Below are positions 22,864-31,548 of a DNA stretch of 39,583 bases, piece after piece; the first letter of the stretch is position 1, and each line of letters begins with the position of its first letter. The position numbers and the translations under genes are program-made. Origin of the DNA: CAZGKX01 sp964525945. GTDB taxonomy: Bacteria; Pseudomonadota; Gammaproteobacteria; Legionellales; Legionellaceae. The notes under the pieces are model-generated. The model was not told the DNA's origin. It did not search any database and worked only from the letters and a program-made list of their open reading frames with translations. The stretch covers positions 1-39,583 of the forward strand of contig CAZGKX010000018.1 in the NCBI GenBank assembly GCA_964525945.1, read 5' to 3'.

Positions 22864-23557
22864 TTAAATGGGTCGGTCGCCAAAGATGGCTCGACCGACT
22901 CGAACCAAAGTGCTGCCGGCTTTAATCGCAATGGGCAAATCGTTGCTCATGCCCATCGACAACGTATCCAGGCTTAAATGAAGCTGGCGGTTCAGCATGT
23001 GTTGCAAATCAGCCAGTTTTAAAAATGTTTGATATTGTCTTTCTTGATCCATTTCTTGCTTTGGAATGCACATCAATCCCCGTAATTTCAAGTGCGGTAA
23101 TTGGCTGATGCAGATGGCCAATTCCGCCACCAGGGCTGGGTCTATGCCNNNNNNNNNNTTTATTGATTTCATCTTCTAAATTAACTTGGATACATACATT
23201 CAATGGGGGCATTGCTTTGGGTCGAGCTTGATTTAACCTTTGGGCGATTTTGAGGCGGCTGATCGTGTGTACCCAATCAAAACATTGCGCAATATCATGG
23301 GTTTTATTGCTCTGTATGGAACCAATAAAATGCCAAACGATGGGTAGTGTGGCAAGGTGCTTCATTTTGAGCTTCGCTTCCTGCAGGTAATTTTCACCAA
23401 AATGCCTTTGGCCCACGGCAAAGGCTTGTTGAATGGCTTCATGCGTTTGGCCTTTGCTGACCGCTAAAAGTTGCACGGAGCCGATGGGGCGCGCAAAGCA
23501 TAGTTCCAATTCTTGAACTGTGGTTTGTACGCATTGAATGTTGTGTTGAATGGTCAT
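22864..23557 (-). CDS. yggS: PLP homeostasis protein YggS (interrupted by assembly gap)
   Basis: PROSC/YggS family: fold-type III PLP-binding protein that keeps pyridoxal phosphate pools in balance. The N-terminal part reads LLAVSKGQT with the PLP lysine, GQRHFGENYLQEA, and VWHFIGSIQSNKT. The C-terminal part reads GIDPALVAELA, LKLRGLMCIP, LSMGMSNDLPIAIKAGSTLVRVGRAIFG. Between them lies a run of ten Ns, and the two parts are in different frames; in E. coli the corresponding gap is a single residue (NSKSGI), so the Ns are a placeholder and the gene is probably intact. Start ATG 23557 (MTIQHNIQ) fits the family better than 23587, though neither has a strong ribosome site. About 230 aa expected. 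Confidence 0.9.
23149..23158. other. assembly gap (ten Ns)
   Basis: Ten unknown bases inside yggS. Alignment to the YggS family suggests that only a few bases are missing, so the length is arbitrary. This marks the sequence as a draft or metagenome assembly. Confidence 0.98.
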
Positions 23558-23637
23558 GTTGTGCCGTGAATAAAATAGGTTGTTCATGATGCGTGGGTTG
23601 TTTGCGTCTTAACAAGAACTGAATTCTGTTTTTATGC

Positions 23638-23675
23638 TGTCACAGCGAGGGTAATGATGCACGCTCGCAGTGACA
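23638..23675. repeat. inverted repeat between rph and yggS
   Basis: TGTCACAGCGAG (23638-23649) pairs with CTCGCAGTGACA (23664-23675), 11 of 12, with a 14-nt loop. On the minus strand (direction of rph and yggS) the stem is followed by GCATAAAAACAG, not a T-run. It recalls the widespread GTCATTGCGAG-type palindromic repeats of other bacterial genomes; it may also serve as a transcript end for rph. Confidence 0.5.
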
Positions 23676-23708
23676 ACATGTTGAGCAAAAATAAATAAAC
23701 AAAATTTA

Positions 23709-24425
23709 TCACGCCCCACACGTGCTTTTTTGCAATTCAATCAACTGACGTGTTCCAATCTCTGCAAGTGATAACAATTCGTTCAATTGGGTGCGGTTAA
23801 AACTGCCATCTTCCGCAGTGCCTTGTATCTCAATGAATTCGCCTTGCTCATTGATCACAACGTTCATGTCGGTTTCTGCCAGTATATCTTCAGCATAATC
23901 CAAATCAAGAACCGGTTGACCACGGTAAATACCGACGGACACGGCTGCTACAAAATTAAACGCTGGGCTTTTGCGAAGTTTTTCACGGGAAACCATCCAA
24001 TCCAGAGCATCTTTCATAGCTACACAAGCGCCTGTAATGGCTGCGGTACGTGTTCCACCATCGGCTTGAAGAACGTCACAGTCCAAGGAAATCGTGGTTT
24101 CACCCAATAATTTTAAATCGATGCATCCTCGTAACGCACGGCCGATCAAGCGTTGGATTTCCAACGTACGACCACCTTGTTTTCCTTTGCTTGCTTCGCG
24201 CTCATTTCGGGTATGGGTTGCACGGGGCAGCATGCCATATTCGGCGGTGATCCACCCTTGGTTTTTCCCTTTGAGAAAACGCGGCACGCCATCGACGATG
24301 GAGGCGGTGCATAACACCCGGGTGTCACCAAACTCAACCAAAACGGAGCCTTCTGCGTGTTTGGTGTATTGGCGTGTTAGTTTAATGTTACGAAGTTGAT
24401 TGGCTTCTCGATTGCTCGGACGCAT
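23709..24425 (-). CDS. rph: ribonuclease PH
   Basis: Phosphate-dependent 3'-5' exoribonuclease that trims tRNA 3' ends. 238 aa from ATG 24425, exactly the E. coli length; the start follows AAAGGAG by six bases and a longer frame from 24452 is rejected. Signatures: MRPSNREANQLRNI, GSVLVEFGDTRVLCTASI near residue 30, GWITAEYGMLPRATHTRN near 60-80, RTLEIQRLIGRALRGCID near 90, DCDVLQADGGTRTAAITGA near 117-135, and the C-terminal TDMNVV and EIQGTAEDGSF. Divergent from gmk, the same neighbourhood as rph in many gammaproteobacteria. Confidence 0.97.
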   Translation of the reverse strand: MRPSNREANQLRNIKLTRQYTKHAEGSVLVEFGDTRVLCTASIVDGVPRFLKGKNQGWITAEYGMLPRATHTRNEREASKGKQGGRTLEIQRLIGRALRGCIDLKLLGETTISLDCDVLQADGGTRTAAITGACVAMKDALDWMVSREKLRKSPAFNFVAAVSVGIYRGQPVLDLDYAEDILAETDMNVVINEQGEFIEIQGTAEDGSFNRTQLNELLSLAEIGTRQLIELQKSTCGA

Positions 24426-24574
24426 GCATGGCTCCTTTAGAAAAAAAAGCAATTATATACCCATTCCACTTTTAAAACACAGTAGGCAGGAAAATCGTGT
24501 GCTGAAAAAATTTGTTTGGGTTTTCATTGTTGCAAATTTCGGGTATAGTCGCGCGACATTTAAATGAGTGATGA

Positions 24575-25210
24575 ATGGATATGGATGATTGTGACCGCGG
24601 TTGTCTTTACATTGTGGCAGCACCTTCAGGTGGCGGCAAAACCAGTTTGGTTCGTAAATTAATCAATGAATTGCCGGGCATTGAAGTGTCAATATCACAC
24701 ACCACCCGCAATAAACGACCTGGCGAAACAGATGGGGTTGATTATTTTTTTGTGGATGATGCCACGTTTAAAGGCATGATCGACGACCATGCGTTCATTG
24801 AGCATGCCTGTGTTTTTAAGCATTTGTACGGCACCTCTTATGCCCAAATCAATGCACGCCTGCAAGCAGGTATTGATGTTGTTTTGGACATTGATTGGCA
24901 GGGCGCGCAACAAATCAAGCGTATGTTTACCGATGCGGTGAGTGTTTTTATTATCCCGCCATCGCTGGATGCATTGCGGCAACGGCTGAACAAAAGGCAA
25001 CAAGACGATGAATATGTTATACAACAACGCATGGATCGTGCTCGCGATGAATTAAGCCATTACCAAGAGTTCGATTACCTTATCATCAACGATGATTTTG
25101 CAAAAGCGGCCGCTGAATTAGAAGCGGTTGTGATGAGCAATCGGTTGCGTTTGTCGCGGCAGTTGTTGAAACAACGAAAATTACTATCATTCCTGCTGGC
25201 ATCGCAGTAA
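24575..25210 (+). CDS. gmk: guanylate kinase
   Basis: Phosphorylates GMP to GDP with ATP. 211 aa (E. coli 207). P-loop APSGGGKTS at residues 15-23; GMP-binding SHTTRNKRPGETDGVDYFF near 41-60; EHACVFKHLYGTS near 80; DIDWQGAQQIK near 105; LID-type region RLNKRQQDDEYVIQQRM near 135-150. Start ATG 24575 is chosen; other ATGs follow at 24581 and 24584 and no strong Shine-Dalgarno discriminates. First gene of a string gmk-rpoZ-spoT, which links GTP supply, RNA polymerase and (p)ppGpp control as in E. coli. Confidence 0.96.
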   Translation: MDMDDCDRGCLYIVAAPSGGGKTSLVRKLINELPGIEVSISHTTRNKRPGETDGVDYFFVDDATFKGMIDDHAFIEHACVFKHLYGTSYAQINARLQAGIDVVLDIDWQGAQQIKRMFTDAVSVFIIPPSLDALRQRLNKRQQDDEYVIQQRMDRARDELSHYQEFDYLIINDDFAKAAAELEAVVMSNRLRLSRQLLKQRKLLSFLLASQ

Positions 25211-25275
25211 AATAAGGGTATATGCTCTGCTTTGCTGAGAATTTGGCAAAATTAACTCTTTTTTGGGGACGAACA

Positions 25276-25479
25276 ATGGCACGTGTAACGGTTGAAGATT
25301 GTTTAGAAAACGTAGAAAATCGCTTTGAGTTAGTGATGGTTGCTTCTAAGAGAGCGCGCGAAATCGCAGTGCGTGGCGCCCAACCTTTTGTTGAATGGGA
25401 AAATGACAAGCCCACAGTGGTTGCGTTGCGTGAAATCGCAGAAGGCTTTATCAAAGCGGATATTTTAGACCAAGATTAA
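25276..25479 (+). CDS. rpoZ: RNA polymerase omega subunit (short form)
   Basis: Omega helps fold beta-prime and forms part of the ppGpp site in proteobacterial RNA polymerase. 67 aa from ATG 25276 (MARVTVEDCLENVENRFELV), which fits the family start; a longer frame from 25222 is not family-like. The conserved core is present: RFELVMVASKRAREIAVRGAQP near residues 17-38 and KPTVVALREIAEGFI near 47-61. It is shorter than the 91-aa E. coli protein because the C-terminal tail is absent. The N-terminal MAR of the ppGpp site is kept. Confidence 0.95.
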   Translation: MARVTVEDCLENVENRFELVMVASKRAREIAVRGAQPFVEWENDKPTVVALREIAEGFIKADILDQD

Positions 25480-25631
25480 TTTTTAATCTCTGTAAATTTT
25501 CTCTAGGCATTTGTTCCCTTTTCGACGTCCTCCTGCTGTTTGATCGCCGGTTCAATTATTCTCGTTTGTCAAATGGGGGTCTGGAGCTTGCGGTTGAGCC
25601 GTAATTAAAAAAATGACCAAGGAGACGCTGC

Positions 25632-27755
25632 GTGGACTATTTTGATGAGTTGCACGACGAGCTGAAGTGTTATTTAGAATCCCAGCAAATTGAGAAATGT
25701 TACCAAGCTTATGTGGTTGCAGAAAAAGCGCATCATGGCCAAGCACGCCGTTCGGGTGAACCCTATATTTCTCATCCTGTAGCTGCTGCTCTGATCTTGG
25801 CGACCATGCGGCTTGATTATCAAACCATCATGGCCACATTGTTGCATGATGTTGTTGAGGATACCTCGGTCAGCAAAGAGGATTTGATCCAACAATTTGG
25901 TGAAGATGTGACGGCATTGGTGGATGGGGTAACCAAGCTCACGAAAATCAAATTTGAATCACGCGCTGAAGCGCAAGCAGAAAATTTCCGTAAAATGGTT
26001 TTGGCCATGGTCAAAGACATTCGTGTCATCATTGTCAAATTAGCGGACCGTTTACACAACATGCGCACGTTGGGTGTGATGCCGGCCGCTAAGCGTCGTC
26101 GCATCGCCATCGAAACATTGGAAATATATGCACCTATCGCGAACCGTTTGGGCATGCACGCGATTTACACCGGTTTAGAAGATCTCGGGTTTAAAGCCCT
26201 CTACCCAATGCGTTATCGAGCCATCAAATCAGCGATTGAAAAATCGCGTGGCAATCGGCGGGAATTAACGCAAAAAATTGAACAAGACTTGCAAGAAGCT
26301 TTGGAAGAATTGAATATTCCTTATGAGCATGTCTTTGGCCGGCAAAAACATTTGTACAGCGTCTATCGAAAAATGCGCCATAAAAAGGCGTCTTTTTCGG
26401 AAATATCGGACGTGTTTGCCTTTCGAGTTGTCACGGAAGACATTGATTCTTGCTACCGGGTGTTGGGGGCTTTGCATCAAACGTATAAACCTGTACCACT
26501 TCGTTTTAAAGATTACATTGGCATTCCTAAAGTCAACGGTTATCAATCGCTGCACACCACCTTGTTTGGCCCATTCGGTGTTCCACTTGAAGTTCAAATT
26601 CGTACCCGAGAAATGGATCGGGTGGCTGAAAATGGGGTGGCGGCGCATTGGATTTACAAATCATCAGGTTTGGAAGTCAACGAAGCACAATTGCGCGCTC
26701 GAGAATGGGTGCAACGGTTATTGGAGTTGCAACGCAGCACTGGCGATTCGTTGGAATTCATTGAGCATGTGAAAGTTGATCTGTTTCCAGATGAAGTCTA
26801 CGTGTTCACACCTAAAGGCCATATTATGGAATTGCCTAAAGGTGCTACGCCGGTGGATTTTGCGTACACCGTGCATTCCGGTGTGGGTAACAGTTGCGTT
26901 GCGGCCAAAGTCAATCGCCGGTTAGTGCCATTGAGCATTCCTTTAACAAATGGTCAAACCGTGGAAATCATCACCGCTCCCGGCGCTCATCCTAACCCGT
27001 CTTGGCTGAATTTTGTTGTGACCGGAAAAGCGCGTAGTAATATTCGTAATTTCTTAAAAAGCCAGCACCACGCTGAATCCATTGCGCTCGGCCATCGACT
27101 TTTGGAACAAGCGTTTGCCGAATTGGCGAGCAAGTATGAAAAAGTACCTCCTGAATCATTGCAAGCACTTTTGCATGATTTAAATTATAAATCCGTGGAT
27201 GATTTATGTTATGCGATTGGGATTGGCAATCAAATGCCAATGGTGATTGCCAAACGGTTGATTGTGACGCCAGAAAACACGGAATTGGAAAAAACCAACA
27301 AAACGGGCCCGTTGGCGATCAAAGGCACCGAAGGCATGGTGGTGCACTTTGCCGAATGTTGCCAACCCATTCCGGGTGATAATATTGTTGGCCGATTTCA
27401 ACAAGGTCGCGGGATTTTAGTGCATGCAAGTGATTGCTCGTTGATCAATAAAGTCCGTGGTAATCCCGAGCAATTTATTTCATTACGCTGGGATGATGAC
27501 GTACAGGGTGAATTTTGGGTGAACATAACCGTTGATGTGGCTAATCAACGCGGGGTTTTGGCGACGTTGGCCACGGCCATTTCTGAGGCTGATTCCAATA
27601 TTGGTAACATCAATGTCGACCCACGCGATGGTCGACACAATGCTGTGACATTTTCCATCAGCGTGTTGAATCGAACGCATTTAGCACGGGTCATGCGTCG
27701 CTTGCGCGCCATCAATGTGGTGTTGAGATTGTACAGAGAAAAACAAGGGGATTGA
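25632..27755 (+). CDS. spoT: bifunctional (p)ppGpp synthetase/hydrolase
   Basis: Rel/SpoT protein that makes and degrades the stringent-response alarmone. 707 aa (E. coli SpoT 702) from GTG 25632, eight bases after AAGGAG. HD hydrolase domain first: GEPYISHPVAAA and LLHDVVEDT near residue 75, KLADRLHNMRT near 137. Synthetase domain about 230-345 with RFKDYIGIPKVNGYQSLHTT near 290; the RxKD signature marks bifunctional enzymes rather than RelA (ExDD). TGS domain about 388-448 (VYVFTPKGHIMELPKGATPVDFAY), helical and zinc-finger-like middle with HFAECCQPIPGD near 575, ACT domain about 635-707. No separate RelA is in the window. Followed by ridA after 4 bases. Confidence 0.96.
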   Translation: MDYFDELHDELKCYLESQQIEKCYQAYVVAEKAHHGQARRSGEPYISHPVAAALILATMRLDYQTIMATLLHDVVEDTSVSKEDLIQQFGEDVTALVDGVTKLTKIKFESRAEAQAENFRKMVLAMVKDIRVIIVKLADRLHNMRTLGVMPAAKRRRIAIETLEIYAPIANRLGMHAIYTGLEDLGFKALYPMRYRAIKSAIEKSRGNRRELTQKIEQDLQEALEELNIPYEHVFGRQKHLYSVYRKMRHKKASFSEISDVFAFRVVTEDIDSCYRVLGALHQTYKPVPLRFKDYIGIPKVNGYQSLHTTLFGPFGVPLEVQIRTREMDRVAENGVAAHWIYKSSGLEVNEAQLRAREWVQRLLELQRSTGDSLEFIEHVKVDLFPDEVYVFTPKGHIMELPKGATPVDFAYTVHSGVGNSCVAAKVNRRLVPLSIPLTNGQTVEIITAPGAHPNPSWLNFVVTGKARSNIRNFLKSQHHAESIALGHRLLEQAFAELASKYEKVPPESLQALLHDLNYKSVDDLCYAIGIGNQMPMVIAKRLIVTPENTELEKTNKTGPLAIKGTEGMVVHFAECCQPIPGDNIVGRFQQGRGILVHASDCSLINKVRGNPEQFISLRWDDDVQGEFWVNITVDVANQRGVLATLATAISEADSNIGNINVDPRDGRHNAVTFSISVLNRTHLARVMRRLRAINVVLRLYREKQGD

Positions 27756-27759
27756 TCAT

Positions 27760-28137
27760 ATGCAACCGATTCATACTGAATTAGCGCCAGCAGCGATAGG
27801 CACTTATAACCAAGCGGTCCGCTGTGGAAAAACCGTTTACTTATCTGGGCAAATTCCACTGGATGCCAAAACCATGCAATTGTGCAGCGATGATATTCAA
27901 CTGCAAATCAAACAAGTCATAGAAAACTTAGCTGTGGTTTGTAATGCCGCGGGTGGTTCTCTGTCAAACATTGTTAAATTAGGCGTGTATTTAACGGATT
28001 TAGTCCATTTTCCTTTGATCAATGAAACCATGGCTCGCTATTTTTCAGAGCCTTACCCGGCACGTGCCGCTATTGGCGTCGCGTCCCTTCCTAAGGGGGC
28101 ATTGGTGGAAATGGATGGGATAATGGTTCTTGAATGA
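27760..28137 (+). CDS. ridA: RidA family enamine/imine deaminase
   Basis: Hydrolyses reactive 2-aminoacrylate and related imines formed by PLP enzymes. 125 aa (E. coli 128). Family motifs: IGTYNQAVRCGKTVYLSGQIPLD near residues 13-35, NLAVVCNAAGGSLSNIVKLGVYLTD near 56-80, the active-site arginine in YPARAAIGVASLPKGALVEMD near 105-120. It follows spoT by 4 bases and its end overlaps uup by ATGA, so it belongs to the same transcript. spoT-ridA linkage is frequent in gammaproteobacteria. Confidence 0.96.
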   Translation: MQPIHTELAPAAIGTYNQAVRCGKTVYLSGQIPLDAKTMQLCSDDIQLQIKQVIENLAVVCNAAGGSLSNIVKLGVYLTDLVHFPLINETMARYFSEPYPARAAIGVASLPKGALVEMDGIMVLE

Positions 28138-29984
28138 GTATTTTATCGTTAAATAATGTCAATCTTATTGTGGCTGGCAATCGCATTCTCGATCAAGTCG
28201 ACTGGCAAATTCAGCCTCAAGCTAGAATGGCTTTGGTGGGTAGAAATGGTGCAGGAAAATCGACCCTGTTGAAATTATTGCAAGGCGAAATTGTACCAGA
28301 CAGTGGCCATGTCCATAAACAAAATGGTTTACGCATTGCTGGTCTAACCCAAGATGTTCCGCTCAGTGACGCCGAAACCGTGTATCATTTTTTAGTCCGC
28401 AGTTTGGGGGAATTGGGTGAGGTATTGACCAAATTTCGTGAATTGTCAGTGAGCAATGATTTTGAGCAGTTGGCCCTTTATCAGCAACGTTTGGACGATT
28501 TGCATGGATGGGATGTGCTGCCTCGCGTGGAAATCATGGCGACTCGTCTGGGCCTTGATCCCGATGTCCCTATTTGCCGATTATCGGGTGGCATGAAACG
28601 GCGTGCTTTGCTTGCCGCAGCACTGATTGCTGAACCTGATTTGTTGTTGCTTGACGAACCCACCAACCATTTGGACATCACCGCCATTGAATGGTTGGAA
28701 TCTTATTTGAAAAGTTACAAAGGCAGTTTATTGGTGGTTACCCACGATCGTGCGTTTTTAAGCCAAGTCGCCAACAGTATTGTGGAAATTGATCGCGGTA
28801 AATTAAACCCTTTTCAATGCAGTTATGAGACATACCTTGATCGCCGGGAAGCGATGCGAATCACAGAGCAAAAACACCATGATTTGTTTGATAAACGATT
28901 GGGTGAAGAAGAGGCGTGGATACGCACCGGTGTAAAAGCGCGGCGTACCCGTAATGAGGGCCGGGTGCGTGCTTTAAAAGCCATGCGTGAAGCGCATAGA
29001 GAACGTCGATCGCAAGTGGGTAAAGTAAAATTGGTCGAACTTGACGTGTCCCGTTCTGGGAATGTGGTGGTGGAAGCCAAAGATGTCAGTTACAGCATTG
29101 ATGATCGTGTGTTGCTGAAGAATTTTTCATTTTTACTCACGCGTGGTGATAAAGTGGGTATCATTGGTCCCAATGGTTGTGGGAAAACCACGTTGGTGCG
29201 TTTACTATTGGGCGAATTGCAGCCCAGTGCAGGGCAAATTCAGCGTGGTACATCGGTAACCGTGGCTTATTTTGATCAATTACGACGGCAATTGGATGAA
29301 AATCAAACGGTGATGGCCAATGTTGGTGAAGGTTCTGATTTTGTCACCATCAATGGTAAACAAAAACACGTGGCTTCTTATTTACGGGACTTTTTGTTTC
29401 AGGCTGAGCGTTTTAATCAACCGGTATCTTCATTATCAGGGGGCGAGCGTAATCGTTTATTGTTAGCAAAACTGTTTGCCAAACCGGTTAATTTATTGGT
29501 TTTGGACGAGCCGACCAATGATTTAGACATTGAAACCTTGGAGTTACTAGAGACCTTGTTGGTGGATTACCCAGGCACGCTTTTGTTGATTAGCCATGAT
29601 CGCTCATTCATCAACCAAGTGGTGACCAGTGTTTTGATCCACACTGAACCTGATCAATTTAATGAATACCTTGGCGGTTATGACGATTATTTGACGCAGA
29701 AAAAAAACCCGCAAAAAACAACGCTTACCACAGAAACGTCTAAACGCAACGCTACAGCTGTAAAATTGAGTTTTAATGAGCAACGAGAATTGAGTGAGCT
29801 GCCAGAGAAAATTGATCGGTTGGAAAAAACGCTTGAAGCATTGCAACAACGCATGGCAAGTTCGGAGTTTTACCAACAAGATGCTCAAGCCATTGCTGTG
29901 TTCAAGCAAACCCTCAATGAGAATGAATCAACCCTGGCTCAATTGTACCAACGCTGGGAAGCACTAGAGGCCAAGCGTTCATGA
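28134..29984 (+). CDS. uup: ABC-F ATPase Uup
   Basis: Cytosolic ABC-F protein with two ATPase halves and no membrane part; Uup acts on the ribosome and affects precise transposon excision. 616 aa (E. coli 635). First half: Walker A GRNGAGKST near 36, signature LSGGMKRR near 150, Walker B LLLLDEPTNHLD near 170. Linker with basic helix EAWIRTGVKARRTRNEGRVRAL near 262. Second half: GPNGCGKTT near 345, LSGGERNR near 437, LLVLDEPTNDLD near 458. The C-terminal 85 residues are a coiled coil (LPEKIDRLEKTLEALQQRM), the Uup-type DNA-binding arm. ATGA overlap with ridA and with the next gene. Confidence 0.94.
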   Translation: MSILSLNNVNLIVAGNRILDQVDWQIQPQARMALVGRNGAGKSTLLKLLQGEIVPDSGHVHKQNGLRIAGLTQDVPLSDAETVYHFLVRSLGELGEVLTKFRELSVSNDFEQLALYQQRLDDLHGWDVLPRVEIMATRLGLDPDVPICRLSGGMKRRALLAAALIAEPDLLLLDEPTNHLDITAIEWLESYLKSYKGSLLVVTHDRAFLSQVANSIVEIDRGKLNPFQCSYETYLDRREAMRITEQKHHDLFDKRLGEEEAWIRTGVKARRTRNEGRVRALKAMREAHRERRSQVGKVKLVELDVSRSGNVVVEAKDVSYSIDDRVLLKNFSFLLTRGDKVGIIGPNGCGKTTLVRLLLGELQPSAGQIQRGTSVTVAYFDQLRRQLDENQTVMANVGEGSDFVTINGKQKHVASYLRDFLFQAERFNQPVSSLSGGERNRLLLAKLFAKPVNLLVLDEPTNDLDIETLELLETLLVDYPGTLLLISHDRSFINQVVTSVLIHTEPDQFNEYLGGYDDYLTQKKNPQKTTLTTETSKRNATAVKLSFNEQRELSELPEKIDRLEKTLEALQQRMASSEFYQQDAQAIAVFKQTLNENESTLAQLYQRWEALEAKRS

Positions 29985-30421
29985 CTTTAGCCTTGGTTGT
30001 TTTTCTGTCTGCAATTGCGGTTTTTTTTTCCGATGAGCTTCAGGCTTTGTATAAAAAGATGGTGGCTATTCCTGGTGTCAAACTGTTTGTTCCCCTGGTG
30101 TTTGCTTCTTGGTTCGTTGAAAATTACCAAACAGAGTGTTATCGATTTTTAGTTAAATTTCACTTTGTGACGTCAAATTGGGTAAAGAAAATAGTTGCTC
30201 TTTCACCCATTCAGACGGGGGCATTGTTGGTGGTGCATATCATCTACTTATTTTTATTGACCCTTTTACCGATCGGTCTTTGTTGGCTTTATAGCCAATA
30301 TAAAAAACGCAAAGACGATGATGATGACACGCCTTGGGCCGCAGCCTATCGATTATGCGCAGGGCTTTGGCTTGTCGCCGGCGTTCTTTTGGCGACACAA
30401 CCTGGGCTAGCGCTCAAATAA
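29981..30421 (+). CDS. small inner-membrane protein, unknown
   Basis: 146 aa with about four hydrophobic segments: residues 1-16 (TLALVVFLSAIAVFF), 32-45 (GVKLFVPLVFASWFVE), 78-102 (GALLVVHIIYLFLLTLLPIGLCWL) and 122-140 (YRLCAGLWLVAGVLLA), with a charged loop KKRKDDDDDTPW before the last. I do not recognise the family. It begins in the end of uup (ATGA), so it is likely the last gene of the gmk-to-uup string. Start codon is fixed by that overlap. It converges with the next gene, 8 bp apart. Confidence 0.7.
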   Translation: MTLALVVFLSAIAVFFSDELQALYKKMVAIPGVKLFVPLVFASWFVENYQTECYRFLVKFHFVTSNWVKKIVALSPIQTGALLVVHIIYLFLLTLLPIGLCWLYSQYKKRKDDDDDTPWAAAYRLCAGLWLVAGVLLATQPGLALK

Positions 30422-30429
30422 GCAAGCCG

Positions 30430-31302
30430 TTATGTTGTCCCTAATTTTCGCCCAACTCCCTGGAAAGGCTGGAACGCTTGTGCAGCAGGGGCCGTATTTG
30501 ATTTTGAGGATGAAATGGTGTGAAAACCATGGATATTGGGCTTTCCTGGTGGCCTGCTTGGTTGCTTGTTTTTTAAAAGAGGTTTGCTCTCGTCTACTTT
30601 TGAAAATTTCGTGGCGATTTGCTTGGTGGCTTTGGCATTCACATGCGCAATAAAACTGTAAGAACTTATTGCTCCCAATAAGGCTCCGCCCATGATAATA
30701 CCAACGCTTAATGCTCCCGCTAAATACAATGACGCAAGGGTAATGCCTGCAATACCGACTGCTATTCCTAATGCACTTGCTGCAATGCAAACATTTAAAT
30801 AAAGATAAGAATAACGCTTGGCGGCAAGGGGATTGTTTCTTGCATCCACATGAAATTTTGCATTGCTCATGATGCGACCCGGCAAGGTTGTGCCGAAAGG
30901 TAAGAAACTGGGCCAAACAAGTCCCATGGCTAAATGGTTCACGGTGATGGGGGTGTTGTAAAAATGAGGTTCGGGAATATCAGCAAATCGGGATAAAAAC
31001 CATTGCGCTGCATCGGCGCAATTGAAGCCTAACAGGTGGGCTTTGGGCCGTGTGGCGTGGTAATAAGTATTCCATTCTGCAGCAATTTCTTCAGGATCTG
31101 CCTCAATTTTAAAGCGGTATACGGAACTCGCAAGGCTGATATAATCCTCTACTTCATCGAGTTCCGTGAACGCGTTATCAGGAGGACTCCAGCGGTTGAT
31201 TGTATAATAAGTTTTCGTTTTCGCTGATAAATCTTCAAGCAGTATTTCTACATGAGAGGTAACACCATGAAAATTAAGCAAGATCACGTTGATTTTAGAC
31301 AT
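30430..31302 (-). CDS. unknown protein with N-terminal NC/H domain and hydrophobic hairpin; effector-like
   Basis: 290 aa from ATG 31302 (MSKINVILLNFHGVTSHVEILLE); a TTG 18 bases upstream is less likely. The first 120 residues look like a small alpha/beta domain with His in TSHVEILLED near residue 17 and Asn-Cys in LLGFNCADAAQWFL near residue 95. A His on an early strand and NC at a helix start recall permuted papain-like families (NlpC/P60, LRAT, PPPDE). No signal peptide. Residues about 165-215 are two Gly/Ala-rich hydrophobic segments (CIAASALGIAVGIAGITLAS, ALSVGIIMGGALLGAISSYS), then a basic tail rich in K, S, P and Q. This architecture resembles type IV effectors of Legionella/Coxiella; the assignment is inference. 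Divergent from the next gene. Confidence 0.65.
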   Translation of the reverse strand: MSKINVILLNFHGVTSHVEILLEDLSAKTKTYYTINRWSPPDNAFTELDEVEDYISLASSVYRFKIEADPEEIAAEWNTYYHATRPKAHLLGFNCADAAQWFLSRFADIPEPHFYNTPITVNHLAMGLVWPSFLPFGTTLPGRIMSNAKFHVDARNNPLAAKRYSYLYLNVCIAASALGIAVGIAGITLASLYLAGALSVGIIMGGALLGAISSYSFIAHVNAKATKQIATKFSKVDESKPLLKNKQPSRPPGKPNIHGFHTISSSKSNTAPAAQAFQPFQGVGRKLGTT

Positions 31303-31424
31303 AATTCGCAAAAAAAACAAAAATTGTGCTTAATACTATCATTGTGTACTTGTTTTTACAATAAAACGCGGGTGCAATTTTATAGCGTGATAAACAGCAA
31401 CATTCAGAAAGTGCGACCTTGGTC

Positions 31425-31452
31425 TTGAACTACAACCTGCATTGTGTATAAT
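31425..31452 (+). promoter_or_regulatory. sigma-70-like promoter for the 31549 gene
   Basis: TTGAAC (31425-31430), a 16-bp spacer and a perfect TATAAT (31447-31452). Start point near 31459, giving a leader of about 90 nt before ATG 31549. Nothing else transcribed to the right begins here. Confidence 0.65.
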
Positions 31453-31548
31453 GCGGTCATCTAATTCATATCTTAAACATTTTGATGGTTTAGAACCGAT
31501 GATAAAACATTCGTTAAATAGTTTAATGATTCAACCATGGTGAATAGC

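Noticed and set aside
23009..23146. Continuation of the yggS N-terminal frame past the N gap
   Set aside because: After the Ns this frame gives unrelated sequence, while the other frame gives the true YggS C-terminus.
31328..31336. PmrA-like box (CTTAATACT) between the effector-like genes
   Set aside because: One 8-of-9 match in an AT-rich spacer is expected by chance and no tandem partner is seen.
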